Source of the DNA: Batkoa obscura
Taxonomy: Eukaryota; Entomophthoromycota; Entomophthoromycetes; Entomophthorales; Batkoaceae
Assembly: GCA_030770535.1 (NCBI GenBank)
Contig: JASVEC010000075.1
Coordinates: 1 to 64,000 of the forward strand
DNA length: 64,000 nt
Direction of reading: 5' to 3'
The notes under the pieces were generated by a model. That model saw only the letters and a list, made by a program, of their open reading frames with translations. It was not told where the DNA came from and did not search any database. A program made the translations under genes and the position numbers. Shown piece by piece: positions 42,992 through 55,958 of this stretch. Numbering within the stretch: the first letter of the stretch is position 1; each line of letters begins with the position of its first letter.

Positions 42992-44635
42992 ATGAATCAA
43001 ACAATTGAAAAACAACGTCAGTTATATCAAGAAATTGAAATCATCGAACAAGCCATTGTAGATCAATATCATCAAAAAACGAAAACAGTAAGCTATTTAT
43101 TCTACTTTAGTAAAAAATCCATCCACTAACTTTATCTTCCCTCATAGTACAAAGAAAAACTCCAATTAGAACAACAAGTGAATCTGTATCTGACCTCCAT
43201 ACAATCCCGTGGAGAAAAACTAAACTCATTATATCATGATGAAACTGTCAAGCGAGAAATTGAAGAAATTGGGACTGGGGACTTTGGTTTATTTTATAAA
43301 AAAGTAAAAAATATACGCGATGGTTATCAAAATAAACCTACTTTATTAGTTGAACCTGTAGGATTGAATTTATTGGCAGCAATTGGACGTGCCGATATTG
43401 AAAAAGATCTGTTTTCTGGTGAAGAGAAAGATGGCAAATATTTGGATTTGATTCAATGCTTTGATTTATTTTTTAACTTACAGATTAATGATAAAGGCTA
43501 TTTGGAATATTTAGAAGGTTTGAATGAGTTTGATAAAATTCCATTAGCTAAAAAGGAGACGAAATATCAAGAGTATTTGAACACTTTGATCAGCTATTTG
43601 GAATCTTACTTTATTAGAGCTAGACCCTTATTTGATTATTTAGGACTAAAAAAGAAAGGCGAAGAAGAGCTTAATAACTTATGGAGTGAAGGAAAAGTTG
43701 TAGGTTGGCCAATGGCAGGAAAAAATGAATTGTTTTGTAACGCATGTAATAAAAGTTTTACTAATGAAGCAGTGTATCAAAATCATTTAACTGGAAAAAA
43801 ACATATCAAAAACCAAAAACTGTTGGAAAATAACGAGGAGCAAAGGGATAATAGTAGTAATGATAATAATGATCCTAAATTTAAGATGGCTTGTATGGAA
43901 CATGTAGTTAAAGTTTATTTAGAGGAGTTAAAGGAGATATTAGAAGATACTAAACTTAATATTGAAAGAAAACAAAGTTTGACAGAAAGGGAAAGAGAGG
44001 TAATATAATACTCTACTAATAAATGAGTAAAAGCATATTTGACATTAACATTAATTCAATATAGATTGAGCAACAGGAAGCTGCAGAAAGTGAAAGTGAA
44101 AAGGGAGGGTCCGATACAGATGAAGATGATGAAAGAATTTATAATCCATTAAAACTACCATTAGGATGGGATGGTAAACCCATTCCATATTGGTTATATA
44201 AATTACATGGATTAGGAGTGGAATATCCTTGTGAAATTTGTGGTAACTTTGTTTACATGGGTAGAAAAGCATTTGAAAGACATTTTCAAGTAAGAATTCT
44301 TATAAAAATTAAGTATCAATTAGAGATATTAATGCTTTATTTTACTTGATTTTAGGAATGGCGTCACGCTCATGGTATGCGTTGTTTAGGTATACCTAAT
44401 ACCAAACATTTTAATGAAATTACTTCTATACAAGATGCTTATTCACGTAAATTTTTTGTTATTTATTTAGAATGTATTTTGAGGATTAATTTATTTTTTA
44501 GTTTGGGAAAAATTAAAAACAAAAGCTAAAGTAGAAATTCAAGATACAGAAACATTAGAAGAATTTGAAGATGACCATGGTCATGTTTATAATAAGAAAA
44601 CTTATCTCGATTTAAAAAGACAAGGTATTATTTAA
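42992..44635 (+). CDS. PRP9: Splicing factor 3A subunit 3 (Prp9/SF3A3)
   Basis: U2 snRNP component needed for prespliceosome assembly, in the nucleus. Five exons: 42992-43087, 43148-43999, 44065-44289, 44356-44446 and 44502-44635 (465 aa; human SF3A3 is 501). The introns are 60, 65, 66 and 55 nt. The first contains a CACTAAC branch site, and every join restores family sequence. The N-terminus is a [13 protein letters not shown] helix. A C2H2 zinc finger is at about 190-215 ([18 protein letters not shown]). An acidic stretch is followed by [20 protein letters not shown]. The C-terminal matrin-type zinc finger has PCEICGN and then [19 protein letters not shown]. The end is [14 protein letters not shown]. 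This is nearly identical to the family consensus. Confidence 0.97.
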
Positions 44636-44805
44636 TATTTAAATGATAATATAGATGATATTTCTTTTTATTTGATTATTTGATTAAAGTCAAGGGTCTC
44701 ACTTTTTGTTATCGTTTATTTTCAATTTTATTGGCTATTATGTTTTTAATTTATATTTCATGTCATAAGTTGTTTTTATAAAAATTACAATAACTTTTTG
44801 ATTAA

Positions 44806-46939
44806 ATGATATTCAATAAGTTAAAAACTCACTTTATACCAAAATTAAGGTTTTATCCTAATAAAAGTAAATTTATTAGTACAATTTATTAATATAATAA
44901 TATTGAATAAATTATAGCTTATATTAAAACATTAAATAAAATAAGTTATAAACCACTTGGTTTATTAGTATTAGTAGTAGGTGGAAGTGGTCTAAGCGGT
45001 AAAATATTATTAGAGGCCAATACTAAATTACCATCAGATATAGAAATAAACAAATTAAAAAATGAAGCCATAAAACCAGTAATTGAAGAAGTAGGGGAGG
45101 AAGTGATAATACATAAAGGAAGCAACAGTATCATCAAAGTATTAAAAAAGCACTATAAATTAATCCTCATAGCCATCCTAAGTAGTATTTTAAGTACATT
45201 AATAGGAATCAAATTACCCATGGCATTAGCTAGTTTAGTAAAATTAATTAACCAAAATGGTGCACTTAACTTAACCATTTTAAACCAACAATTAATAAAG
45301 TTAATCAAATTAATTGGCATTAATGCAGTAGCTGTAGGCTTAAATATCGTGACTATTAATTATACAGTAGAACAAGTATTTAAAGAGATCAAATTAGCTT
45401 TATTACAAAGTTTATTATATATGGATTTAGCTATATTAGAAAGTAAAAGAAAAGCAGAGTTAGTAGATAAAATTTGGTCGCAATACAATGAAGCTAAAAG
45501 TTTATTTAAAGTTTTATTGTTTAAGGTAAAACCACTAGTTTTTTATTATTTGTTTAATTATATATTAATTGATTTATTAGGGTATCCCTTGTCTCACAAC
45601 AATCCTAGGCTCCAGTTACAACTTATATAGTATTTCTCCAATGTTAAGTAATTACTTAATAGTTACTTTACCAAGTATCTATTTAGTATTATATTTTTAT
45701 GGTAATATACTAAGAAGTTGTCGAAAACAATGTATGAATAGTGAGTCTTATAACCAAGGTTTAAGTATGGAAATCATGAATGGAATACGTACAGTTAGGG
45801 CCTATGCCATGGAAGAAAAAGAGATAGAAAATTATGATGAAAATTTAACTCAACTAATTCATTATAATAATTTATTTTCGTTTCATTTAAGTTTATTCAA
45901 ATCTTTCATTAATTTATCATTGGGTTTAACAACTGCAGGGATATTTTATATGGGTGCTAATAACGTTGTACAAGGCTCTTTATTACAGGAAGATTTAATA
46001 GCTTATTTATTAACAGTACAAAATATGCAACGTGCTTTAGATTTATCAGGCTCCATATTTGGACAAATAATGAAAGGTAGATCCAGTATAAAAAACATAA
46101 TTTATTATATTCAACTACCCCCATCCTCCACATTAAAAAGTTCAAAAAACCTAAAACCATTAGTATCTGGAAAAATTGATTTTGTTATTAATCATTTTGA
46201 ATATAAAGATCAACAACCAGTATTAAAAAACGTAAGATTAACAATACCACCTGGTACTACTTTAGCCTTGTGTGGTGCTTCAGGCTCTGGAAAGAGTACT
46301 ATAGCTGCTTTATTGGAACGATTTTATGATTTAAATGAAAATCAAGGACATATATTTATTGATGGTATTAATATTCAAGATTATGAACCTAATTATTTAA
46401 GAGGAGAAATAATTGCTTATTTAGAACAAGAACCTACTTTATTTAAAGGAACGATTAAAGATAATATAGTTTATGGATCAAAATATACAGTAGAAGATGT
46501 ACAAGAGATTCAACAAGCAGCTGAATTAGCTAATGCATGGGAATTTATTGAAAATTTAAGTGATGGGCTAGATACTGTTATTGACGAAAAAGGTAGTAAT
46601 TTATCTGGTGGTCAAAAACAGAGAATATCAATAGCAAGAGCTATTATAAAAAATCCAAAAATATTAATTTTAGATGAAGCTACTTCAGCTTTAGATACCA
46701 TTTCTGAAAAAAAGGTTCAAAATGCATTATATAATTTGATGAAAAATAAGACCACTTTGATTATTGCTCATAGACTATCTACAATCGTCAATGCTGATAA
46801 TATTGCTTTATTACAATCACCAAAGAATAATAATTCTGTTGTGGAACAGGGGAGCCATGATATGTTATTAAAATTGAAAGGTAAATATTTTGAATTGTTT
46901 TACTCAGCTAGAGATAAACATAAGGATACTATTGAATGA
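44806..46939 (+). CDS. Mitochondrial ABC half transporter, ABCB8-type
   Basis: A 675-aa half transporter, likely in the mitochondrial inner membrane. Exons are 44806-44866, 44918-45525 and 45581-46939. The introns are 51 nt (GTAAAT to TATAG) and 55 nt (GTAAAA to TTAG). Exon 1 encodes a Lys/Arg/Phe-rich presequence, MIFNKLKTHFIPKLRF. Transmembrane segments follow, starting with PLGLLVLVVGG and LILIAILSSILSTLIGI. NGIRTVRAYAMEEKEIENY matches the RTVRAFAMEQ motif of ABCB8. The nucleotide-binding domain has Walker A GASGSGKSTIAAL, the Q-loop EQEPTLF, signature LSGGQKQRISIARA, Walker B ILILDEATSALD and H-loop AHRLSTI. All catalytic residues are present. Human ABCB8 is part of the mitochondrial ATP-sensitive K channel and has been linked to iron export. 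The substrate here is unknown. Confidence 0.9.
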
Positions 46940-47648
46940 TGAGGTAATGAGATAGAGGATTAGATTTTATATTTCTTAAGAATAAAAATATATTCTATTA
47001 TCATAACTTTATTTTTTTAATTAAATTTTAATTCTATAATAAAATATCATTATTACAACGTATATGAAAACCAAATTATTTGAAAATTTAATAAATTTTC
47101 AAAATGAAAATGACATCATTTCCTTAATAAAAAAATTTCGAAAAATATTAATAAGTCTAAATTCAGTACAAAAATTTAACTTTAAGGAAAACATGCTTTT
47201 CTATTTATTTAATTCACTATAAAACATGAATATTCATTTTATTCAATCCACAATAAAACTACCTCAATCTACTTGTACTTCAATCTGATTGCTTAAGTTT
47301 TTCAATGAATAAGAGATTTAATAATATCAGGTGATGTGGCTTTTCATTAAATTTATTTTAAGAATAATAATTAAATGAACATTTAAAATAAATTTCTATC
47401 AAATAAGTAAAATTATCTGATAAAAATTGAACTGAATTTGACATGATATTGGCTCCAAATTTAATATTTTCCCACCACCAATTAAAAGCCCTGATGATTT
47501 GACCATATTCTTGAAACCTAATGAATTAATCAAGCAGTGGTTAACTATTATAAAATACACTATAAATACCCCCAACTACCTCCAGACTATTACATTTTAT
47601 TGATTATAAACTTTGATTTCAATTTTTATAGCTACTTGAATTTACTAA
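46940..47648. other. Intergenic, arginase promoter
   Basis: AT-rich without coding frames. It ends in the arginase 5' leader, which carries an intron. Confidence 0.5.
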
Positions 47649-47710
47649 GTAAGTCTTTAAAACCTCCTCTCTTTATAATTTAACGATACTAACTTTTTTA
47701 TTTCTATTAG
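47649..47710 (+). other. Probable 5' UTR intron of the arginase gene
   Basis: GTAAGT donor, TACTAAC branch site and TTAG acceptor span 62 nt and end 5 nt before the arginase ATG. There is no upstream in-frame coding need, so it appears to be a leader intron. Confidence 0.75.
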
Positions 47711-47715
47711 CAACC

Positions 47716-48840
47716 ATGACTACGATTAAGAATAAATTTTTATCTACTAGTACCGTAGGTATTATTCCAGTTGCCTTCACAGATGGACAAGTAAGTTAAC
47801 ACTATCTTTTGTATTTTGACCTTATTAATCCCTTATTTTTAGCCTAGAAAAGGAGTTGAAAAAGGTCCATCCCATTTATTAGAAGCTGGTTTAGTACAAC
47901 AAATTCAAGAACTTGGGTATAATGTAGAATTTGATGGCAAAATTCATAATTTTGAAGAAATTCGACCACAAAGTGATCCAGATGTTGGTGTAGCTAAAAA
48001 TCCAAGATTTGTTGGTGCAGTTGCCGAACAAGTAAATTTAAAAGTAGCTGAAGAATTAAAAAAAGGTCACTTTGCTTTAACTTTGGGTGGTGATCATTCT
48101 ATTGGTTTAGGTACTACTACAGGTACCTTAGATGTATTCCCAGATGCTTGTGTTATTTGGGTAGATGCTCATGCTGTAAGTGAATTGTTTTAATATGTTA
48201 AATAAGTTTATTTATTTTTATTCTAGGATATCAATGGTGTAGATGATACTGAAACTGGTAACTTACACGGATGTCCATTATCTTGGGCTGTTGGTGTATC
48301 TCGTGTTATTGAAGGCTTTGAATGGATCTTAAAAAGTCAAAAACAACCACGATTAAATCCTAATTCTTTAGTTTATATTGGATTAAGAGATGTTGATAAA
48401 GCAGAAAGAAGAATCTTAAAAGAACATAACATTAAAGCTTTCTCTATGCATGAAGTCGATAAATATGGCATTGGTAAGGTAGTCGATATGGCTTTAGATC
48501 ATGTTAATCCAGATAGAAACCGCCCAATTCATCTTTCTTATGATGTCGATGCTTTAGACCCCTCGATTATTCCTGCTACTGGTAAGTTTTTTCTGAAATT
48601 TTAACCATTTTATATAGTTGTTAATTTCTTTTCTTTTTAGGTACCCCAGTTCGTGGTGGATTAACTTTTAGAGAAGGTCATTATATTTGCGAAGCTTTAT
48701 ATGAAACTGGATTAGTTGTAGCTATGGATTGTGTTGAAGTTAATCCTGATCTTTCTTATAAAAAAGAAGATTTAGAAATCACTGTTAAAACGGCTTGCTC
48801 TTTAATTCGTGCTGCTTTAGGGGAAGGTTTACTCAATTAA
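47716..48840 (+). CDS. CAR1: Arginase
   Basis: Hydrolyses L-arginine to ornithine and urea, using two Mn ions, in the cytosol. Four coding exons: 47716-47790, 47843-48175, 48227-48581 and 48641-48840 (320 aa, the family's usual length). The introns are 52, 51 and 59 nt, all GTAAGT to TAG. Metal ligands are visible in LGGDHSIGLGT (His), WVDAHADING (Asp, His, Asp, formed across the second intron) and LSYDVDALDPSIIPATG (two Asp). The last motif is completed across the third intron by TPVRGGLTFREG. The end AALGEGLLN lacks a peroxisomal or other targeting signal. All catalytic residues are present. A leader intron lies just upstream. In fungi the gene is normally induced by arginine. Confidence 0.98.
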
Positions 48841-49435
48841 GTGAAAAAAAGAATTTTTGATTTTTGTATAAAATTATGTTTTTGATTAGAAAAATAGCAT
48901 TTCCACTTTTTTTTACTTTAAACTTTATCTTTCATTAAACTTATTAATATATAACTAATAGAACAAAGAAGCAAAATATTTTAGAAAAATAAGAACAGAA
49001 CATGAAACAAGTTTTTTATTAACTATATTCACTTCTTGCATCTCTATTATATAATTAGTACTTATAATCTGATAAAAAAAGTCTAAACTAAATAAAATAA
49101 AATAAAGTAAAATAAAATAAAATAAAATAAAATACAGATAATATTAAAATAAATAAATTCCATAATTTATTCGAGTATCCTTTACTTTATCCACACTATC
49201 AACTAACTGTTATAACATTGCTTTTAAAGTCAAATTAAAAACTCAATTCATCAATTTATTAAATAATTAACTTAAAATTTGATTCGAAATCTCTCTGCCC
49301 ATGATCTCTGCTTCAAATAATATTTCAACATTATATTAAAAACTAATTTAATAAACTACTCATTTAAAAGCTACCCTCAATCATTTTAAATAACTAATAC
49401 AAGATCGAATTCTTTCCACTTTCTCCTAGTTAACT
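48841..49435. other. Convergent intergenic region
   Basis: Space between the 3' ends of arginase and the fourth zinc-cluster gene. It holds an AAAAT microsatellite at 49091-49133 and otherwise AT-rich DNA. Confidence 0.55.
49091..49133. repeat. (AATAA)n microsatellite
   Basis: Eight or nine pentamers with one A-to-G change. Confidence 0.9.
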
Positions 49436-51268
49436 TTAATAGTTTTTACAACATCCCTTAAATAATTGTAATTTATTAAAATAAAATTCATGTAATAATG
49501 GCCACCTTGGATTTTTAACATTTTCAAAAGTAGCTAATAACCGATTCAATGCTAATTTAATATTTTGATTATTAGGTTGATTGGAGGGATATTTGATTGC
49601 TAAATGTAATGCAAACGCAGCTAAATAAATATTAAAATACCATAAGGGACCAGAAAATACATCAATTCTTGGTACTAAAAATAAAAATATTTTACAACTT
49701 AATAATGCGGCTGCTGTGGCTATTGGGTTTGAACTTTCGGTTAAAGTTGTAAAATTAGGATAGTGTAAAAGAATGATAGAATTATTATTGAGAATATGTA
49801 AGGACATGTATTGATACGCTTGTATATTATCTTTAGAGCCACGTTGATTTTCTTTATACCAAAAATTATTTAACGGATATTTGGTATTTAAATAATTTCT
49901 CCAAGAAGTCACTTTTTCTATATAATGTTTGACTTTTTTTTTATATGTTATTTCTCTATCTTTTATTATTGATAATAACTTATATTTTTTTGAATTTGAA
50001 TAATTATTATCTGTTTCTAATAAACTTCGATTTAATGAATGAATCATTGTCATTTTGGAGATTAAATATAATTCAATGATAAAGAAATTACTATTTTCTA
50101 ATAAGGCATAGCGCTCTAATTTGGAATGTTTACATAATTTAGATTGAAATGTATTATTAGGGTCATGGATCGGACACCATTCTGAAGTGATTGAATATTC
50201 AATTAATAGGCTACTTTCATTTTCATGTAACAATAAAGGCTTATCAAACATTAAACTAACACATCGATCCACTAATAAACTACCCCACCACCCTCTAATT
50301 AATAATTCTCGTTCTACTAAATCTTTTTTTAAATTATTAGTAGGCATCTCTAATATTTTATTTAATTCTAATAAACCAGCAAATCTATTATAAATATTCA
50401 ATATTATTCAATTATTATTATTATTGTAAATTTATAAATCAATTCTTACCTCGTTGCTAAACCTAATTGATAAATAATAATAAAAACAAATTTGATTAAT
50501 AAATAACTATAATAGATTTAAAAAAATAGATTTAAACTTACCAGCATGTTTCCAACCCAACCAAAGTTTATTTCTACAATGAAAAAAGAAATTTAAATGT
50601 AAATGAGACATTACTTTAAAAATCTCTGGATTACCGATAGTATTACTTAATAAAGCACTTGCCAATTTTGCATATTTGAATCCATCTTTTTCCATTTCTT
50701 TAGAGTACATAGTCGCAATAGCCAAAACGGAATAAAATAAATGATGATTTTGATAAATTGCTTTAAAAAAAGTGGGTTTATAAATGAGTGGTACAAATGG
50801 ATAATAACAGGTGACATATAATTTTAATAATTTTTTTAATTTACAATTACTTTTTAATAAGATACCATAACCTTCATCTGAAGAATTGATCGTTAATTGA
50901 CGTAATAAAATTTCTTCATAACTTGTATTTAATGCCCCTGTACATTTGAAATTATCCGGTAATCCATAAAGTATTGTTATTATTTTTTCGCTTATATCCG
51001 ATAATTTTTCGATCACATATTTATACCGCCGACGTAAATCAATTTGTTCTAATTTTAATTTATTGGTATTATTTAATTTAATTGGGGTATAATGACATTC
51101 ATTATTACTATTGAGACATCGAGTACAACTAGGACGTTTGCGATCACATCGACCCTTTCGTTTTCGACAAAAATCACAACTTAAATAAAATGGTTGTTCC
51201 GATTGATTATCCATTTCTTCCAAATTCTCTTCTCCTTTAAATTGAATTTTTAATCGTTTACTAGACAT
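49436..51268 (-). CDS. Zn2Cys6 transcription factor with a 13-nt microexon
   Basis: A 562-aa nuclear regulator on the minus strand. Exons are 50542-51268, 50450-50462 (13 nt) and 49436-50384. The introns are 79 nt (GTAAGT to TTAG) and 65 nt (GTAAGA to ATAG). The join gives WKHAGLATRFAGLLELNK, a smooth helix. The zinc cluster is C31-x2-C34-x6-C41-x6-C48-x2-C51-x6-C58 (CDFCRKRKGRCDRKRPSC). The long C-terminal part is a fungal-specific regulatory domain. It includes LRQLTINSSDEGYGIL, a YPFVPLIYKPTFFKAI stretch typical of the family, and SNPIATAAALLSCKIFLFL. Target genes cannot be deduced. The neighbouring arginase gene is convergent, so a role in arginine metabolism would be speculation. Confidence 0.88.
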
Positions 51269-52618
51269 AACTTATTAAATCTCGTTATTGGAAGTTCCTA
51301 TTAATATAATTGAAAATAAGAGATAAGTTATCTCTTTTTATTATTATTAAACTGATCGTTTTGTTTTATACCCTTATCTAATAAAATATTGAATTGACTT
51401 TTATTTTGAAGGTTCAAATCTAATGTTTGCTTGTTTATGTCAATTTTTACAATTACTAATCATTGGTTTAAATTAATAGCTTAAATAAAAAGAATGCAAT
51501 TGAATTTTATTCTTTTTATTAAAATTAGCAATTATGTTTGTTAGCCTAACTTGAAGTTACTGTTCTATCAGATGTTAGAATCACTATGATTAAAAATGCT
51601 GGAATAATTTAATAAATTACATTTACTTTCTATAGTAGTCAATGACTAGGATCAAATATTCTTTAAAAGGATGAGTGGAACGTAAGTGTCAGAAATTCTA
51701 TTAGTTTCTGTATCTTTTCAATACATTAATTTAGGGTTAAAATAGTTCAATTTAATACAATTAAAAATCTAGAATATCTGTATTAAAAATTCAATTGGTA
51801 TTATCCAATCTAAATGTAGTTTGTATACTTTTTATTTGTTGCTTTTTTAATTTAAAGGTATCAAAATAAAAACAAATAACCATTACTATTATACCATTTA
51901 AATGAATTTATTTACAAATAAAGAGTGCATAAATTATGTTTCAACTGGAATGACAATACTAACTCCTTATATCTCTGCTTCAATTCTTTTATCGTTTTTC
52001 TAGTGGTATTTAGAATTAAATCATTCATAAATTCTATTTTTAAACATTAATCCTATATTTATTAGAATTTCAATATGAGTTTTTTTCAAATAAACAGTTA
52101 GTTAAGTCAAAAGAAAGTAACAATAGTTATATCTACTAATTACTAATCTAAGAAAATTGAATTTTTTATACTTTTGTTATCTGATTACATAATTGAAGCT
52201 AAAGAATTCAAGTAACCAGGATAAATTTAATAATTTAATATATTAAACCAATACAACTAATAGAATCAATAGTACCACTATTATATGATTTTATGCAATT
52301 TTTAATATTTAATATTTAATTAATGTGCTTTTTGAATCAAACCCAGAATCTAATAAATTTATTCATAGAAATTCAATGTTTTGATAGTGATTTTTTGGGC
52401 AGATTCTTCATTTTAATAACTTTCTCTATGGATTTAAAAACCTGTCTATTCTCAAACTTAATCTTGAATTACTAAATATAGTAAGGATTATGAAATCGTA
52501 ATTTTTTAAGATTTAAAAAATTCAGGGTTCTATTTGTAAGCAACCTTAGAAAGATAAGAGGTAATAAAAAATAAATTAAGGAGAAAACTATTATTATTAT
52601 TTAATGTATTAATTTGTG

Positions 52619-52646
52619 AATAATAATAATAATAATAATAATAATA
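52619..52646. repeat. (AAT)n microsatellite
   Basis: Nine trinucleotide units. Confidence 0.9.
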
Positions 52647-52823
52647 GTGACAATAATAAAGTAAATAATTTTTATTAATTATTAATATACAAAAATGTTT
52701 AGTTGTCTATAATTTAATCTTAATAAGTATAAGAAGGATAAACTATAATTGATTTTAATAAATAAAATAAATCTCAAATTTGCGTTAATTATTAGATAAT
52801 ATTAATATCAAGCTATTATCAAT

Positions 52824-52928
52824 AAATGGGGATGTATTTTTATGTTTAAGAATCCTACTAACAAATTTTCCGCTCAAATAGCACTTAAAAGAGAAAAAGT
52901 AATGAAGCCAAAAAAAACAGCCCCAAAT
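52824..52928 (-). mobile_element. Short inverted-repeat element, copy 17
   Basis: Core 52828-52924 (97 bp) starting GGGGATGT and ending ACAGCCCC, flanked by a direct AAAT/AAAT. It sits 237 bp beyond the RhoGEF stop. Confidence 0.94.
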
Positions 52929-53027
52929 AATAAATATTAAAATATTAAAAATAAAAATAAAATATTAAAAATAAAATATTAAAAATAAAATATTAAAAAT
53001 AAAAATAAAAATAAAAATAAAAATAAA
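52929..53027. repeat. Imperfect AAAAT/AATATTAAA repeat
   Basis: About 100 bp built of AATATTAAAAATA and AAAATA units, directly abutting element copy 17. Confidence 0.85.
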
Positions 53028-53164
53028 TCAAAGAATTCAACTTTCAACTTTTATAAATTAAAACAATAATAATAAAGAAAAAAAAATAAAAAATAAACTT
53101 AATTCGTTCAATAATTGAACATTAATTGATAATAACCTTTTCGTAATTGTTTTCTTTTCTCTTT

Positions 53165-54331
53165 TTATACATTCAATGCCTTTAAATGACATTCTAATAC
53201 ATGAGTAAACTCAGCGTGTTGTCTTATAGTAGGATGTTGTAATACAAAATATTGTTTTCTTTTCAATTCCAATTTCTTCATTTTGTCCATTTCTTCTCCC
53301 ACTTTCTCCACTTTCTCAACATTATCCAGTAATTGACATACAATAACAGATATATTAACTAATTTTTCATTATCCAAAACCTTAACTAACTTGACCATTT
53401 TTAAATCTGTCAATTGCAAAAACTTCCATTTATTCATTTGAATGGACCATAGTTTTTTACTAACTGCTAACATAATAAATGTTGGATATAAAAATAATTT
53501 GATTCTTCGTCGTGATTTTAAATCGTATGCTTCTGATAAAAATACTTGTTTATACCCACCATTACGTAACATAGTAGGACAATTATCCACTAAAGAATAG
53601 ATTGCTTCTGCTGTGGCTTTTTCTTCTTCACTACGTCGGGTTTCATTGGCTTCTATTGCTAGTTTTGTCATCATTTCAACTGCATTAGCTAAAGGTATAT
53701 AATCTGGATGATCTACTAAGGTACGATTTTTTAGTGTTTGTAATAATAAAGAATATCTTGTTAATCTTTGAATAGGTAATATTAACATTTCTTTTAAGGT
53801 TTGTCTTGCTGGATTGATCGATGCTTTAGATTGTAGATATTCTTTAAACTTTAAATTATTATTTTCAAGGGTTGTTATAGTATCAATAGAAATCAAATAA
53901 TTTTGGACATAATTTAAATAACATAAAAACTTCTTTTGACGTGATAAAAATTCATGGCCAATACATGAAGTGTCATAATTCCATTGATGTAATTGAATAC
54001 AATTATCTAAACTAGACCATAATTCTTGACTTAATTCAATTATAGGTTCAATTTTACCAAAGATTAAATTTAACATTTGAGTATTAATATGAAGTTTGAA
54101 ATCTAATTCTGTTCTTAATGGTGTATAAAATAATTGTAATATTAATCTTAAATTATTTAAAAAATTTAATTCAGTTTCAATTAATTCTTGTATTAAATAA
54201 TATCGATGTTGATGCCAACTTAATTCTTCTTCTTCATTTTTAGGTGAAATTGAAGGTGTATCTCCAAATTCAGATGATTTACATGATGGAGTAGGTGATA
54301 TTTCATTATAATTAATATTATTTAATTGTAA

Positions 54332-54394
<63 letters not shown>

Positions 54395-55927
54395 GAATTT
54401 TTGTTGTTGATTATTATTATTATTATTATTATTATTGTTATTATTTAAATCATTAAATAAACTTAATTCTTTTAAATTTAAATTATTAGTTTGAGATAAA
54501 TTAGTTAAATCATCATAAGATCTATTAACCTTAATAAACCAAGGAATAGTTTCAAAATCATTTAATTGAACTTGAGCAGTTTGATTATTGAATATCAATT
54601 TATTCATAATTTGCTGTAATTGATATTCAGGATTATTATGATTTTGAAATACTGAATTAGTTATTGCTTTTCTAGATTTGATTTTTGATATTAATGAAAT
54701 AGATGGTGTTAATTGATCAATACTTTTAGTTTTAAAATGAGATGTTGGATTTAATCTTCCACTAAATGTTTCTGCTTTTTGATAAAAATATGTTTTTGCT
54801 TTTGTTTTGGGACTATTTTTACTATTATTAGATTTAATTGAGGATTGTGTAGATACATTTTCAATTGATTTATCTAATTCATTAATAGCTGTATTACGTT
54901 TGATTTCTTCACTATGAGAACGTTGAACTAGAAATTCAATATCAATATAAATTTAGATAGTACAAATAGTATATATATATCTTACCCACAGTAATAGGAG
55001 ATAATAAACCATCCATACTATTCTATATGAAAAAAGAATACATAAGTTAAATAATAAAATAACAACCAATTTCACTTACTGTATTAGATAGTTCAATAGC
55101 ACTTTCCGTCGTAAAAAACCGTTCTAATAACTCATGATTTTCTTGATTTTTTAAAATCATAGAACTTTCTTTAAATAAATTAGATAAACTTTTCTTACTT
55201 TTTGGTGATAATTCTAGTTCTTTAATATCATTATTTTTATCTTGATTATCTTGATTATCTTGATTATCTTGTTCTTTTTCTTTTTTTTCATTGAAATGAT
55301 TACTATCTCCAACAAATGGGTAACAACTTTTAGGTCGAATCTCATATCCTTTTAATCGTCTTTTAATCAACTCTAAATATAATAAAAATAAATAACAATA
55401 TACAATATATAATATATAAGAATAATTTACCTTGATCCAAGTCTTTAGTTTTAATTGAAATATCGGATAAAGTATCCATTGTATTAAAACTATCTTCTGA
55501 TATCATACTTCTAGGTCCCATTAATCTCGAAGTAATATTAATTGTAAAACAACTATCTCTTCTAGTATCTATCTTAGGTTTAATAATAGGTGAATTTGGT
55601 GTACTTTTAATACTCATATTATTAGCTTTTGGTAATGGTTTATGATAACTCGAATTTCTTAAAGATTGATGAGTATTATTGTTGATTTTAGATTGAGTGT
55701 TACTAACTGCAGTAGTAAATGGTACAATAGGTAATGGTTTTTTTAATTTTATTGAAGAAGTAGGTGAGCAAATGATTCCACTTTGTTCATTTAATAATGT
55801 GTTACTATTATTATTATTATTATTATTATGTGTTTCCATATTAGTTAATGGTAATGAATGATTACTTTCAACTTTAATTAGAGTTGGGTTATTGTTAATG
55901 GTATTAGGAACTTGTTGTTGCTGTTGC

Positions 55928-55958
<31 letters not shown>

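Larger units (their letters stand above)
51269..53164. other. AT-rich gap with one element copy and simple repeats
   Basis: No gene recognised in about 1.9 kb. It contains a (TAA)n run near 52619, element copy 17 and a long AAAAT-type repeat up to 53027. Confidence 0.55.

Noticed and set aside
49436-50401. The C-terminal part of the fourth zinc-cluster factor as a separate gene
   Set aside because: The microexon and two canonical introns join it in phase to the DNA-binding half, and it has no convincing start of its own.
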